This document shows positions 15,561 through 23,795 of a stretch of 29,521 bases of DNA, one piece after another. The notes beneath the pieces are model-generated. The model saw only the letters and a program-made list of their open reading frames with translations. It was not told where the DNA came from and ran no database searches. Position 1 is the first letter of the stretch; every line of letters starts with the position of its first letter. Both the position numbers and the translations under genes were made by a program. This DNA is from CBDUBS01 sp965365445. GTDB lineage: Bacteria > Bacteroidota > Rhodothermia > Rhodothermales > DASSAV01. The stretch spans positions 1 through 29,521 of the forward strand of contig CBDUBS010000022.1 in assembly GCA_965365445.1 (NCBI GenBank), read 5' to 3'.

Positions 15561-15803
15561 ATGGATACTCCTGCAAATAGACTGGACGTTCGAATTGTAG
15601 AGCCGAAATACCGCTTCGATCAGATCATGAATGCCTGGGATAACCTGGCGAGGAATGCCGTCCTTGAACTGGTCGTCGATCACGATCCGGAATGTATGTA
15701 TTATACCCTGAAAGCTCGATATGGCGATGAAGCGTTCTCCTTCGAGTATCTGGAAAAAGGACCGGAGTCCTGGCGAGTCCTCGTCACCAGACACTTGCCC
15801 TGA
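15561..15803 (+). CDS. DUF2249 domain protein, second copy
   Basis: An 80-residue single DUF2249 domain: RLDVRIVEPKYRFDQIMNAWDNL, with VVDHDPECMYYTLKARYG and FEYLEKGPESWRVLV as landmarks. It is recognisably paralogous to the copy at 14645 (DHDP core and YLE-x-GPE-x-W-R-V end) but diverged: the -PVPLKYQF- part is -PECMYYTL- with a Cys. The ATG at 15561 begins the homologous region. The downstream MIP18-like gene lies in the next frame, and its longest ORF would overlap this gene by 83 nt. Confidence 0.85.
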   Translation: MDTPANRLDVRIVEPKYRFDQIMNAWDNLARNAVLELVVDHDPECMYYTLKARYGDEAFSFEYLEKGPESWRVLVTRHLP

Positions 15804-15840
15804 AGCGGATAAACCCACTCAGGCTGTACCATTCGATCGT

Positions 15841-16134
15841 TTGGAAGCCATATCGCGGCTTAGCAGCGTAATCGATCCGGAACTTGGAATCAACATCGTC
15901 GATCTCGGGCTGATTTACGACCTCCAGGCAGAGGATGGGGTGCTGACTGTGGCGCTCACTATGACGACGCCCGCCTGTCCTATGGGCAATTATATCCGGC
16001 AGCAGGCGGCGCGAGCACTCAAAGGTTTGCCCGGCATACGGAAGATCGTCATCGAGCAGGTATGGGAGCCGGCCTGGTCGCCGCTCATGGTATCTCCCGA
16101 AGGGCGCAGCGGGCTATTCCCCTCGTATGGCTGA
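15841..16134 (+). CDS. MIP18/DUF59 family protein (PaaD/SufT-like iron-sulfur assembly factor)
   Basis: A ~97-residue DUF59 domain: LSSVIDPELGINIVDLGLIY at the start, then LTMTTPACPMGNYI with the conserved Cys, and IVIEQVWEPAWSPLMVS at the end. DUF59 proteins help mature Fe-S clusters or, as PaaD, act on specific enzyme complexes. The start is uncertain. In this frame the only ATGs are at 15721 and 15727, inside the DUF2249 gene, and the intervening residues are not domain-like. The TTG at 15841 sits exactly at the domain start and is used here, though no ribosome site is visible; coupling to the DUF2249 stop is likely. Its end overlaps the NnrS-like gene by 8 nt. Confidence 0.8.
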   Translation: MEAISRLSSVIDPELGINIVDLGLIYDLQAEDGVLTVALTMTTPACPMGNYIRQQAARALKGLPGIRKIVIEQVWEPAWSPLMVSPEGRSGLFPSYG

Positions 16135-17239
16135 ATCCGTATCGCCGCAAACGCGCGTCCGGCGGCGCTTTCCTTTGCTGATCGCGGCCGTCGCGGCCCT
16201 CATTGCCGGCCTCTGGACGGGTCTCGTCCGGATAGGGTGGGTTGGACTGCACCGGCCTCCCCTAACACCGATTAGCCACGGTCCGCTGATGATCGGCGGA
16301 TTTCTGGGAACGCTGATCTCTCTGGAACGAGCCGTGGCATTGGGAAGCCGGTGGGCCTTCACGGGCCCGATTCTGACGGGTATAGGGGCCGTGTTCTTGC
16401 TGGCTCTCCCGATGAGCCCGGCAGGTGCGCTTCTGATGACGGCCGGCAGCGGTGTACTCGTTGCGATTTTCGGCGCGGTATCCGTCCGCGGCCGGCCGGT
16501 TTTTCTGTACGTTATGGCCCTGGGGGCTGTGTGCTGGTTGATCGGCAACCTGCACTGGCTGTTCGGGGCTTCGCTGTACGAGGTGGCGCCGTGGTGGGCG
16601 GCCTTTCTCGTTCTAACTATTGCCGGGGAGCGCCTCGAACTGAGCCGGGTGTTGCTGTACGCTCCCGCCGCACAGCAAGTGTTTCTCGGAGCCGTTTTCG
16701 TGTTTCTATGCGGGGTACTGGTTTTCCTTGTCCGCCCGGACGCCGGGCATCGGGTGGCCGGAATAGGACTTTCATTGCTGGCGGTATGGCTCGGCTACTA
16801 CGACGTTGCCCGGTATACCATCAGGCGACACGGCCTTACCCGCTTCATTGCGGTCTCCCTGCTGTCCGGGTATGTCTGGTTATTCGCCGGGGGAATCATC
16901 GCCGCATCCGTCGCATGGGCTCCGGCAGGGCCGTTATACGACGCCACATGGCACGCCGTCTTCGTGGGGTTCGTGTTCAGCATGATCTTCGGCCACGCGC
17001 CGATCATTTTCCCCTCCATCCTGGGTGTTTCGGTGTTTTACCGTCCTCGGTTCTACGTACATCTCGGGCTGCTGCATCTTTCGTTGCTGCTCCGGATAGT
17101 GGGAGACCTGGCCGGATTGGCCGGGCTTCGACGGTTCGGGGGGCTGCTCAATGCGGCCGCTGTGTTGCTGTTTCTCGGGAGCACGGCGGCGGCCGTCCTC
17201 TCCACGGTACGGGCGGATCGTCTTGCGAATTCCGGATGA
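16127..17239 (+). CDS. NnrS-like integral membrane protein
   Basis: A 370-residue, very hydrophobic protein with about 10-12 transmembrane helices. It shares landmarks with the NnrS family: an early HGPLMIGGFLGTLISLERAVALG-type segment with conserved His, a central GNLHWLFG, and a late WHAVFVGFVFSMIFGHAPIIFPSILG region with paired His residues. NnrS proteins bind heme and copper and are linked to nitric oxide stress in denitrifiers. The ATG at 16127 overlaps the upstream DUF59 stop, so it is the last member of the nosZ-linked operon. The family is likely but the sequence is divergent; a generic heme-copper membrane protein is the alternative. Confidence 0.75.
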   Translation: MAESVSPQTRVRRRFPLLIAAVAALIAGLWTGLVRIGWVGLHRPPLTPISHGPLMIGGFLGTLISLERAVALGSRWAFTGPILTGIGAVFLLALPMSPAGALLMTAGSGVLVAIFGAVSVRGRPVFLYVMALGAVCWLIGNLHWLFGASLYEVAPWWAAFLVLTIAGERLELSRVLLYAPAAQQVFLGAVFVFLCGVLVFLVRPDAGHRVAGIGLSLLAVWLGYYDVARYTIRRHGLTRFIAVSLLSGYVWLFAGGIIAASVAWAPAGPLYDATWHAVFVGFVFSMIFGHAPIIFPSILGVSVFYRPRFYVHLGLLHLSLLLRIVGDLAGLAGLRRFGGLLNAAAVLLFLGSTAAAVLSTVRADRLANSG

Positions 17240-17368
17240 ACCCGGCCGCACCGGCTGGTGACGACGTTTGCCCGCCTTTCTGCCTCGGGTCTGGTTGCAG
17301 CCCTCCAACCACGCAGGTATCTTATCGGTCCATCCCGACGTGCCCCTTTTACTTGTTTTCGCCAGACC

Positions 17369-18664
17369 ATGAACTTCTCCTTCCTTCCGCCGCGCGACCA
17401 GATCGTCCTCATCATGGCCCAGATTTACTCGGCCGGCATGACGACGACCTCCGGCGGCAACATCTCGATTCACGAGGGCAACGGCGACATCTGGATCACA
17501 CCCGCCGGCGTCGACAAGGGAAGTTTGCGGCCCCGGGATGTGGTGTGCGTCCGGCAGGACGGCTCCGTCGATGGACTGCATCGCCCCTCCTCCGAGCTGC
17601 CCTTCCACCGGGCCATCTATCAGCGACGCCCGGATCTGAAGGCCATCGTACACGCTCACCCGCCCGCGCTCGTGTCGTTCAGCATCGTGCGCCGGTCGCC
17701 GGATACCCGCGTCATTCCCCAGGCGAAGGAGGTGTGCGGACCCGTCGGCTACGCCCGGTACGAACTGCCCGGCAGCGAAGAGCTGGGCCTCAGCATCGCC
17801 CGGGAGTTTGAAGCCGGTTTCAATGCCGTCGTCATGGAGAACCACGGCACCGTCGTCGGCGGCAGTACGCTCGCAAGGGCTTTCCAGCGGTTCGAGACGC
17901 TGGAGTTCTGCGCCCGTACGGTTATCAAGGCCAACACCATCGGGAGGGAGCACGTGCTCAGCGACGAACAGGTAAAGCAGTTCGAGCAACAAAAAGATCA
18001 CTTCCTACCGGAGATGGAAACCGTCGAACACCCGGCCGACGAACGCACGCTGCGGGCGGAGATCTGCAAATTCGTGGACCGAGCCTGCCGCCACAAACTG
18101 ATGATTTCCACCTTCGGCACGGTAGCCGTGCGGTGGCGGGAAAACGACTTCCTAATTACCCCGACCGGGGTGGATCGACGCCGACTGCGCCCGGAGGAAA
18201 TCGTGCAGATCCGCAACGGCCGCAGAGAGCCCGGCAGGTTGCCCAGCCGCGCGGTACGCCTCGTCCGGGATATCTTCGAGGGCCACCCTGAGATAAATTG
18301 CGTCATTGCCACGCAGCCGCCGAACGCTATGGCCTTTTGTATCTCCGGCCGCTCCATGGATACGCGCACCATCCCTGAAAGCTACATCCTGCTGAAGGAC
18401 ATCCCGATGGCCGCCTACGATAGTCCGTTCGGGGGAAATCCGGATATTCCGGGCCGCATCTCGAAAAAGGCGCCCATCGTCCTTATCGAGAACCACGCGG
18501 TCCTCGTTACCGGAAGCTCGTTGCTCGATACATTCGATCGGCTCGAAGTAGCGGAGTTCAGCGCCCGATCGCTGGTCAACACCGTTCCCCTCGGCGAGAT
18601 GGTGCCCATAGGCGAGCAGGAAATCGAGGATCTGAAACGGAAGTTTCTACCCGGTGATCTGTAA
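17369..18664 (+). CDS. Tandem class II aldolase/adducin protein, second domain degenerate
   Basis: A 431-residue protein with two class II aldolase folds. Domain 1 (about 1-200) looks catalytic: SGGN-IS at 28-33, SSE with Glu76, zinc ligands His95 and His97 in HAHPP, and His159 in ENHG. Domain 2 (about 225-425) keeps the fold (DFLITPTGVD, IENHAVLVTG with His376). However, the zinc pair reads ATQPP (Gln316) and the Glu position is Arg294 (LPSRA), so it cannot bind zinc in the usual way. Single-domain relatives act on fuculose- or ribulose-phosphate. The ATG at 17369 is the domain start. It lies 129 nt after the NnrS-like gene and converges on the LacI gene, 34 nt away. Confidence 0.85.
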   Translation: MNFSFLPPRDQIVLIMAQIYSAGMTTTSGGNISIHEGNGDIWITPAGVDKGSLRPRDVVCVRQDGSVDGLHRPSSELPFHRAIYQRRPDLKAIVHAHPPALVSFSIVRRSPDTRVIPQAKEVCGPVGYARYELPGSEELGLSIAREFEAGFNAVVMENHGTVVGGSTLARAFQRFETLEFCARTVIKANTIGREHVLSDEQVKQFEQQKDHFLPEMETVEHPADERTLRAEICKFVDRACRHKLMISTFGTVAVRWRENDFLITPTGVDRRRLRPEEIVQIRNGRREPGRLPSRAVRLVRDIFEGHPEINCVIATQPPNAMAFCISGRSMDTRTIPESYILLKDIPMAAYDSPFGGNPDIPGRISKKAPIVLIENHAVLVTGSSLLDTFDRLEVAEFSARSLVNTVPLGEMVPIGEQEIEDLKRKFLPGDL

Positions 18665-18698
18665 AAGCCCGAACCGCACTGGAGACGAAATCCGTGGC

Positions 18699-19715
18699 TT
18701 ACCCGTTAGGAAGGGGGCCTGCCGTACGCACCGAGGAGCGCCGCGTGATCAGATTAACCGGCAGCACAACCTTCCGGGGGGAATAGTCGGCCCCATTGAT
18801 CCGCTCCAGCAGCATCTCGGTTGCGATGCGTCCGATTTCCGCAGCGGGTTGGGCGGCTACCGTAAGGAACGGGTCCACCAGCGCGGCCGACTCGATATCG
18901 TCTACGCAGGCGAGGGCGAAATCTTCGGGTACGCGCAGCCCTAGCTCCCGCGCGGCCGCCAGTACGCCCACCGCCACCTTGCTGTTGGCCGCCAGTATGG
19001 CCTGAGGTATTTCGCCGAGCGTTGCCAGCCGGCGGAGTGTCTCCTCTCCGCTGGCGTAATTATACCCGCCCAGGTAGATGCGGGGTGTCAGGTGGTGTTC
19101 GTCCATGACCGATCGGTACCCGCGCAGCCGCTGCTCGAGCGAAGATACGCCTTCAGGCCCGCCTACGAAGGCGATGTCCCGATATCCCTGTCCCACGAGG
19201 TGCCGCGTCAACAACCGCCCCCCTTCATGCGAGTCGCCCACTACGGTATCGAGCTCCGCCTCCGGAATCTCCCGATCCACCAGAACGACCGAGATGGTAT
19301 GGTTCCTCAGCAGCGCCAGCGGCTTGACGGTATTCTGAGCCGGCGCCAGAATCACTCCGTCCACACGGTGGGCGATGAGGGCGTGAAGCAATTTGTGCTC
19401 TTTCTCTACGGTCTCATTGTAGTTGGCCAGCAGAAGGGAATAGCCGCGAAGTTGGGCCGTGGCTTCTACTCCCTGCATCATGCTGGTATAAAACGTCGCC
19501 GTGATGTCCGGAACCACGAGCGCTATGATGCCGGTTCGGCCGCTGTTCAGACTGCGAGCCGCCGCATTGGGAACGTACTCCAGCTGCTGTACGGCTCGCT
19601 CCACCCGGCGGCGGGTGCCTGCGGCAAGGAGTTCCGGCTTGCGGAAGAAGCGAGTGACGCTGGCATGACTGACGCCCGCCAGCCGGGCTACGTCATGAAT
19701 GGTTGCTCTGGCCAT
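18699..19715 (-). CDS. LacI/GalR-family transcriptional regulator
   Basis: A 338-residue regulator. The N-terminal HTH is TIHDVARLAGVSHASVTRFF, with RKPE following as in the GntR branch of LacI proteins (VTRFLRNPE). The hinge PNAAARSLNSGRTG leads into a periplasmic-binding-protein-like ligand domain (IALVVPDITATFYTSMMQGVE, then HRVDGVILAP, then DDIESAAL). Length and domain order are standard. It is transcribed away from the fucose-isomerase-like gene, with a perfect 12-bp palindrome in the shared intergenic region. It probably represses itself and that operon and is released by a sugar or sugar acid. Confidence 0.95.
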   Translation of the reverse strand: MARATIHDVARLAGVSHASVTRFFRKPELLAAGTRRRVERAVQQLEYVPNAAARSLNSGRTGIIALVVPDITATFYTSMMQGVEATAQLRGYSLLLANYNETVEKEHKLLHALIAHRVDGVILAPAQNTVKPLALLRNHTISVVLVDREIPEAELDTVVGDSHEGGRLLTRHLVGQGYRDIAFVGGPEGVSSLEQRLRGYRSVMDEHHLTPRIYLGGYNYASGEETLRRLATLGEIPQAILAANSKVAVGVLAAARELGLRVPEDFALACVDDIESAALVDPFLTVAAQPAAEIGRIATEMLLERINGADYSPRKVVLPVNLITRRSSVRTAGPLPNG

Positions 19716-19784
19716 AGCTGTCTACCGATCGAATAGCCCCCGGCTGAGGCACCGCCTGCCGGAAGTAATGGAGGTCGAATTAAT

Positions 19785-19796
19785 GTTATGCATAAC
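19785..19796. promoter_or_regulatory. LacI-family operator in the divergent promoter
   Basis: GTTATGCATAAC is a perfect palindrome with TGCA at its centre, a form several LacI-family proteins bind. It is 69 nt upstream of the regulator start and ends 2 nt before the -35 of the isomerase promoter, suited to repression of one or both directions. Confidence 0.65.
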
Positions 19797-19798
19797 GG

Positions 19799-19827
19799 TT
19801 GCTTATCATCTGATCATAAAGTATATA
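19799..19827 (+). promoter_or_regulatory. Sigma-70-like promoter of the sugar isomerase operon
   Basis: The -35 is TTGCTT (19799-19804), the spacer is 17 nt, and the -10 is TATATT (19822-19827). This predicts a leader of about 125 nt before the isomerase ATG. The palindromic operator sits directly upstream. Confidence 0.55.
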
Positions 19828-19958
19828 TTCTCACAAAAGGTTGCGACCGGATCGGAAGCGATTTTTTCACTCTTTCCGACGGCATGAATTTCTGGTAGGC
19901 TGCGGTCGCGCTGAATCCGGTATGTTAACGATAACTCTGGCTTAAACCCCTACCCGGT

Positions 19959-21572
19959 ATGACATCGCAAGAAAGGAGCAAAAGGATCACGCTTATAGCC
20001 AGCGGCGACCTTCGCCTGTCGGCCAATCGGAACTGCTGGCCGGAGCAGGAAAAAATGGAATCCGCCGTCATTCGTGCGATCGAGGCGGAAGGGTATGAAA
20101 TAGCGCGCGGCCACCCGTATGATCCCCTGAAGCGCCACGGTTTCATCGACAGCCAGACTTACGGCCGGGAGGTGTTCAAAAGCATCGATCCGGATGCACC
20201 GCTCGTCATCGCGTTCTCGGCGTGGCAGTATTCCCATCACGTGTTGCACGGGCTAACGACCCACCGCGGCCCGATTCTTACGGTGGCCAACTGGAGCGGT
20301 ACGTGGCCCGGACTCGTCGGCATGTTGAACCTGAACGGGTGTATGGCTAAGGCCGGCATCTCGTACAGCACCCTCTGGAGCGAGGATTTTTCCGACGACG
20401 CGTTCAAGGCGGGATTGCGGTCGTGGCTGACCGAAGGCAAGGTCCAGCACGATACGAGCCATGTACGGCCCGCGAAGGACATGGAATTGCCGGCCGAAGC
20501 CCGGGATCTCGGTGAAAGGCTGGCCGGAGACATCAAGCGCGACAAAGCCATCATGGGCGTTTTCGACGAAGGGTGCATGGGGATGTACAATGCCATCATC
20601 CCGGATGAACTGCTCCATGCAACCGGTGTGTTCAAGGAACGCCTGAGCCAGAGCGCCCTGTATTACGAGGTGACGCAAACCTCCGATGAGGAAGCCCGAA
20701 GGGTGTACGCATGGCTGCGGGAGAAAGGGATGACCTTCGATCTCGGAACGGATGAAGAGAACGAACTGACGGAAGCGCAGGTGCTCGCTCAGTGCAAAAT
20801 GTACATTGCCGCGCTCCGCATCGCCGACGATTTCGGCCTCGACACCGTCGGGATTCAGTACCAGCAGGGATTGAAGGATCTGCTTCCGGCAAGCGACCTC
20901 GTAGAAGGCATACTGAACAATACCGACCGCCCTCCGGTGTACTCGCGTGATGGAAAGCGTGAGCTGTACCCCGGTGAACCACTGCCTCACTTCAACGAGG
21001 TGGACGAGTGCGCGGGACTGGACGGCCTGATAACGTATCGCCTCTGGAAGGCCCTGGGCTATCCCCCGGAAAATACGCTTCACGATCTCCGCTGGGGCGA
21101 TCCGTACGATGGGGAATTCGTCTGGGTTTTCGAGATCTCCGGAGCCGTGCCGCCGGAGCACTTCGCGGAAGGGTACCGGGGGGCGCGAAGTGAACGGCAG
21201 GCGAATATGTATTTCCGGCTCGGCGGCGGGACGATAAAAGGCATCAGCAAGCCGGGAGAAATCGTCTGGAGTCGTATCTTCGTGGAGGCCGGCAAACTGA
21301 AAGCCGACATCGGCCGCGCCCGCGTCGTGGAACTGCCCCTGGAGGAAACCGAACGGCGCTGGCGTCTCACCACCCCCCAGTGGCCGATCATGCACGCCGT
21401 CACCTACGGCGTCACCCGCGACCAGATGATGGCCCGGCACAAAGCCAACCACATCCAGGTAGCGTACGCCCCGAGCCCGGAGGCGGCAAACAAAGCGCTG
21501 GCCGCCAAGGTGGCCATGCTTCAGGCGATGGGCATCGAGGTATCGGTTTGTGGGGATCAGACGGGATTGTAA
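19959..21572 (+). CDS. L-fucose/arabinose isomerase-like protein
   Basis: A 537-residue protein of the fucose isomerase superfamily. The opening ITLIASGDLRLSANRNCWP, ANWSGTWPGLVGMLNL, and FDEGCMGMYNAIIPDE (Glu204 a metal-ligand candidate) are consistent with the N-terminal and middle domains. The C-terminal part has NEVDECAGLDG and PQWPIMHAVTYG with a candidate catalytic His. It would interconvert an aldose and a ketose, likely L-fucose or D-arabinose, in the cytoplasm. It lies downstream of a LacI-controlled promoter, and the class II aldolase follows after about 15-20 nt. Substrate is inferred from the GH29 fucosidase and FucP downstream. No strong ribosome site is visible. Confidence 0.82.
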   Translation: MTSQERSKRITLIASGDLRLSANRNCWPEQEKMESAVIRAIEAEGYEIARGHPYDPLKRHGFIDSQTYGREVFKSIDPDAPLVIAFSAWQYSHHVLHGLTTHRGPILTVANWSGTWPGLVGMLNLNGCMAKAGISYSTLWSEDFSDDAFKAGLRSWLTEGKVQHDTSHVRPAKDMELPAEARDLGERLAGDIKRDKAIMGVFDEGCMGMYNAIIPDELLHATGVFKERLSQSALYYEVTQTSDEEARRVYAWLREKGMTFDLGTDEENELTEAQVLAQCKMYIAALRIADDFGLDTVGIQYQQGLKDLLPASDLVEGILNNTDRPPVYSRDGKRELYPGEPLPHFNEVDECAGLDGLITYRLWKALGYPPENTLHDLRWGDPYDGEFVWVFEISGAVPPEHFAEGYRGARSERQANMYFRLGGGTIKGISKPGEIVWSRIFVEAGKLKADIGRARVVELPLEETERRWRLTTPQWPIMHAVTYGVTRDQMMARHKANHIQVAYAPSPEAANKALAAKVAMLQAMGIEVSVCGDQTGL

Positions 21573-21592
21573 AACGGAGGGATATTGTGGTT

Positions 21593-22351
21593 ATGGAGAA
21601 GGAACAGGTCCGAAAACAACTGCTCGAATTGGCCGCCGATGCGGGAGACAGCCGCCACATGGCCATCCTCGGGGAAGGCAACATATCGGCGAGTATCGAC
21701 GAGCGGTACTTCCTGGTGAAAGCCAGCGGAACCCGCATCTCGGCCTTGAAACCGGAGCACCTCGTCGAGGTGGATGCGAAACCACTCCGTGAAGCGCTCA
21801 AGGGTGAGTCTTCCTATCGGGACGAAGAAATCGAGCAGATGATGCTCGACGCCCGGGTAGATCGGGAGGCGCTCAAACCATCCGTGGAATCGTTGTTCCA
21901 TGCCTGGTTTCTCGCCTTGCCCGGCGTGAACTTCGTCGGACATACCCACGCCATCGCCGTCAATCAGATCCTGTGCTCGCCGCGCGTGCAGGATTTCGCC
22001 ACGAAGCGCCTCATCCCGGACCAGGTCGTCTACTGTGGGGCCGAATCCGTCGTGGTGCCCTACGTCGATCCGGGTATGGTGCTCGCCCGCCGTATTGCCA
22101 CGGAAGTGGAACGGTTCACGGAACGAACGGGGCGAACGCCCAAGACGATCCTCATGGAAAACCACGGCATCATCGGGCTGGGTAAAACCCACACGGATGT
22201 AATCGCGGCCCTGTCGATGGCCGAGAAGTCGGCCCGCATCTTTCTGGGGGCTGCCGCTTTGGGCGGACCGGTGTTCATGGACGAGGAACAAGTACACCGG
22301 ATCGACGGCCGCATGGACGAGCACTACCGGCAGCGGATGCTCTCCGCCTGA
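21593..22351 (+). CDS. Class II aldolase (fuculose-phosphate-type)
   Basis: A 252-residue single-domain class II aldolase. The first motif is GEGNIS; then SVESLFHAW (Glu), GHTHAIAVN (two zinc His) and ENHGIIGLG (third His) are all intact. The enzyme would cleave a ketose-1-phosphate, giving dihydroxyacetone phosphate and an aldehyde such as lactaldehyde. The ATG at 21593 is used; a GTG six bases earlier (21587) is better spaced from the GGAGGG site at 21576-21581. It lies about 20 nt after the isomerase gene and before the permease, so a fucose operon is likely. No kinase that would make the phosphorylated substrate is visible. Confidence 0.87.
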   Translation: MEKEQVRKQLLELAADAGDSRHMAILGEGNISASIDERYFLVKASGTRISALKPEHLVEVDAKPLREALKGESSYRDEEIEQMMLDARVDREALKPSVESLFHAWFLALPGVNFVGHTHAIAVNQILCSPRVQDFATKRLIPDQVVYCGAESVVVPYVDPGMVLARRIATEVERFTERTGRTPKTILMENHGIIGLGKTHTDVIAALSMAEKSARIFLGAAALGGPVFMDEEQVHRIDGRMDEHYRQRMLSA

Positions 22352-22376
22352 TCCTCTTCGAACCCTCTGCACGATA

Positions 22377-22417
22377 GCACGCTTTCGCTCGGCCATACGA
22401 TAGGGAGGAGAGCGTGC
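22377..22417 (+). promoter_or_regulatory. Hairpin covering the permease translation start
   Basis: GCACGCTTTC (22377-22386) can pair over 10 bp (one G-U) with 22408-22417. The 3' arm includes the last G of the GGGAGG ribosome site (22403-22408) and the GTG start (22414-22416). It could lower translation of the permease or separate it from the upstream transcript. There is no T-tract, so it is not a typical terminator. Confidence 0.4.
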
Positions 22418-23766
22418 TTTATGGCCGATTGGCTGCAACCCTCATGAGCAAAACCCTGGTTCGGAATGCGCACGAAGAAGGCCCGGTGGATGTGGCCTCC
22501 GGCAACATTCCCGTGGTGCCTCGTCCGTATTTGCTTCCGTTCATCCTGCTGACGAGCCTGTTCGCCCTCTGGGGCCTGGCCAACAACATGACGGATGTGC
22601 TGCTGGCGACGTTCAAGCGCATCATGAGCATGACGGACTTCCAGACCTCCTGGATTCAGCTGGCCTTTTACGGTTCGTACTTCGTACTGGCCCTGCCGGC
22701 AGCGCTTTTCATCCGGAAGTTTTCGTACAAAGCCGGGGTGCTGCTGGGCCTGGGGATGTTTGCCGTCGGGGCGCTGCTGTTTTACCCGGCCAGCCATACC
22801 ATGGTGTACGGTCACTTCCTGGTTGCGCTGTTCATCCTGGCAGGAGGGCTGTCCGTCCTCGAGACGAGCGCCAATCCGTATGCCATCATCATGGGTCCGG
22901 CGGAAACCGCAACCCGCAGGCTGAACCTGGCCCAATCGTTCAACCCGCTCGGGTCGATTACGGGGGTGCTCATCGGCAAGTTGTTCATCCTGAAGCACCT
23001 GAACCAGGCGAGCGCCGCCGACCGGGCGCAGATGACCGCCGAGCAACTCGGGCAGATCCAGCAGGCCGAGCTTAACGCCGTCATGGGACCCTATGTGACG
23101 ACCGCACTCATTATCGTGGTGGTCTGGCTGCTGATCGCGTTCAACACGTTTCCACATGCAAAAGAATCGGACGCATTCAGCCTGCGGGCTACTCTGGGGC
23201 GACTGTTCCGGCAGAAGCATTACACCCGCAGCGTGATCGCCCAGTTTTTTTACGTAGGAGCGCAGATTGGCGTATGGTCGTTTACCATACGCTACGTTAT
23301 GCAAAACCTGGGGCTCGACGAGGACGGCGCTTCGAGCTATTACCTCGCTTCGATCATCCTCTTTTCGGCAAGTCGATTCGTTTTCACGGGCCTCATGAAG
23401 TACTTCGCTCCGCACGTACTGCTCTGGGCCGCCGCCGCGCTGGGCGGGCTGCTTTCGCTGGTTGCAGCGCTTACAGGGGGCATGGTCGGAGCCATTGCCG
23501 TTGTCTGTATCTCGGGCGCTATGTCGCTCATGTTCCCCACCATCTACGGGCTGGGCATCCACGGCCTGGGCGACGACACCAAGATCGCGGCCTCCGGACT
23601 GGTCATGGCGATTCTCGGCGGAGCGGTGCTTACGGCCGTCATGGGCCTCGTTTCGGATGGGTTCGGTATCCACGCCGCCTATCTGGTTCCGGTGGCCTGC
23701 TTTGCGGTGATCGCCTACTTCGGCCTGAAAGGATACAGAGCGGACGCTCCGGCAGCGGCCGGCTAA
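22414..23766 (+). CDS. fucP: FucP-type major facilitator sugar/H+ symporter
   Basis: A 450-residue MFS transporter with 12 predicted helices. It carries FucP landmarks: FALWGLANNMTDVLLATFKRI in helix 1, then FYGSYFVLALPAALFIRKFSYK, GGLSVLETSANPYAIIMGP, and LNLAQSFNPLGSITGVLIGK. These match proton-coupled L-fucose permeases of the inner membrane. The GTG start at 22414 has GGGAGG five bases upstream; the in-frame ATG at 22444 gives 440 residues but lacks a ribosome site. It is in the same direction as the isomerase and aldolase and 62 nt after the latter. The family is clear; fucose is the likeliest substrate, and other hexoses are possible. Confidence 0.92.
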   Translation: MLYGRLAATLMSKTLVRNAHEEGPVDVASGNIPVVPRPYLLPFILLTSLFALWGLANNMTDVLLATFKRIMSMTDFQTSWIQLAFYGSYFVLALPAALFIRKFSYKAGVLLGLGMFAVGALLFYPASHTMVYGHFLVALFILAGGLSVLETSANPYAIIMGPAETATRRLNLAQSFNPLGSITGVLIGKLFILKHLNQASAADRAQMTAEQLGQIQQAELNAVMGPYVTTALIIVVVWLLIAFNTFPHAKESDAFSLRATLGRLFRQKHYTRSVIAQFFYVGAQIGVWSFTIRYVMQNLGLDEDGASSYYLASIILFSASRFVFTGLMKYFAPHVLLWAAAALGGLLSLVAALTGGMVGAIAVVCISGAMSLMFPTIYGLGIHGLGDDTKIAASGLVMAILGGAVLTAVMGLVSDGFGIHAAYLVPVACFAVIAYFGLKGYRADAPAAAG

Positions 23767-23795
23767 ATTTCCAACGAAGCAGGAGGGGGGTGCGT

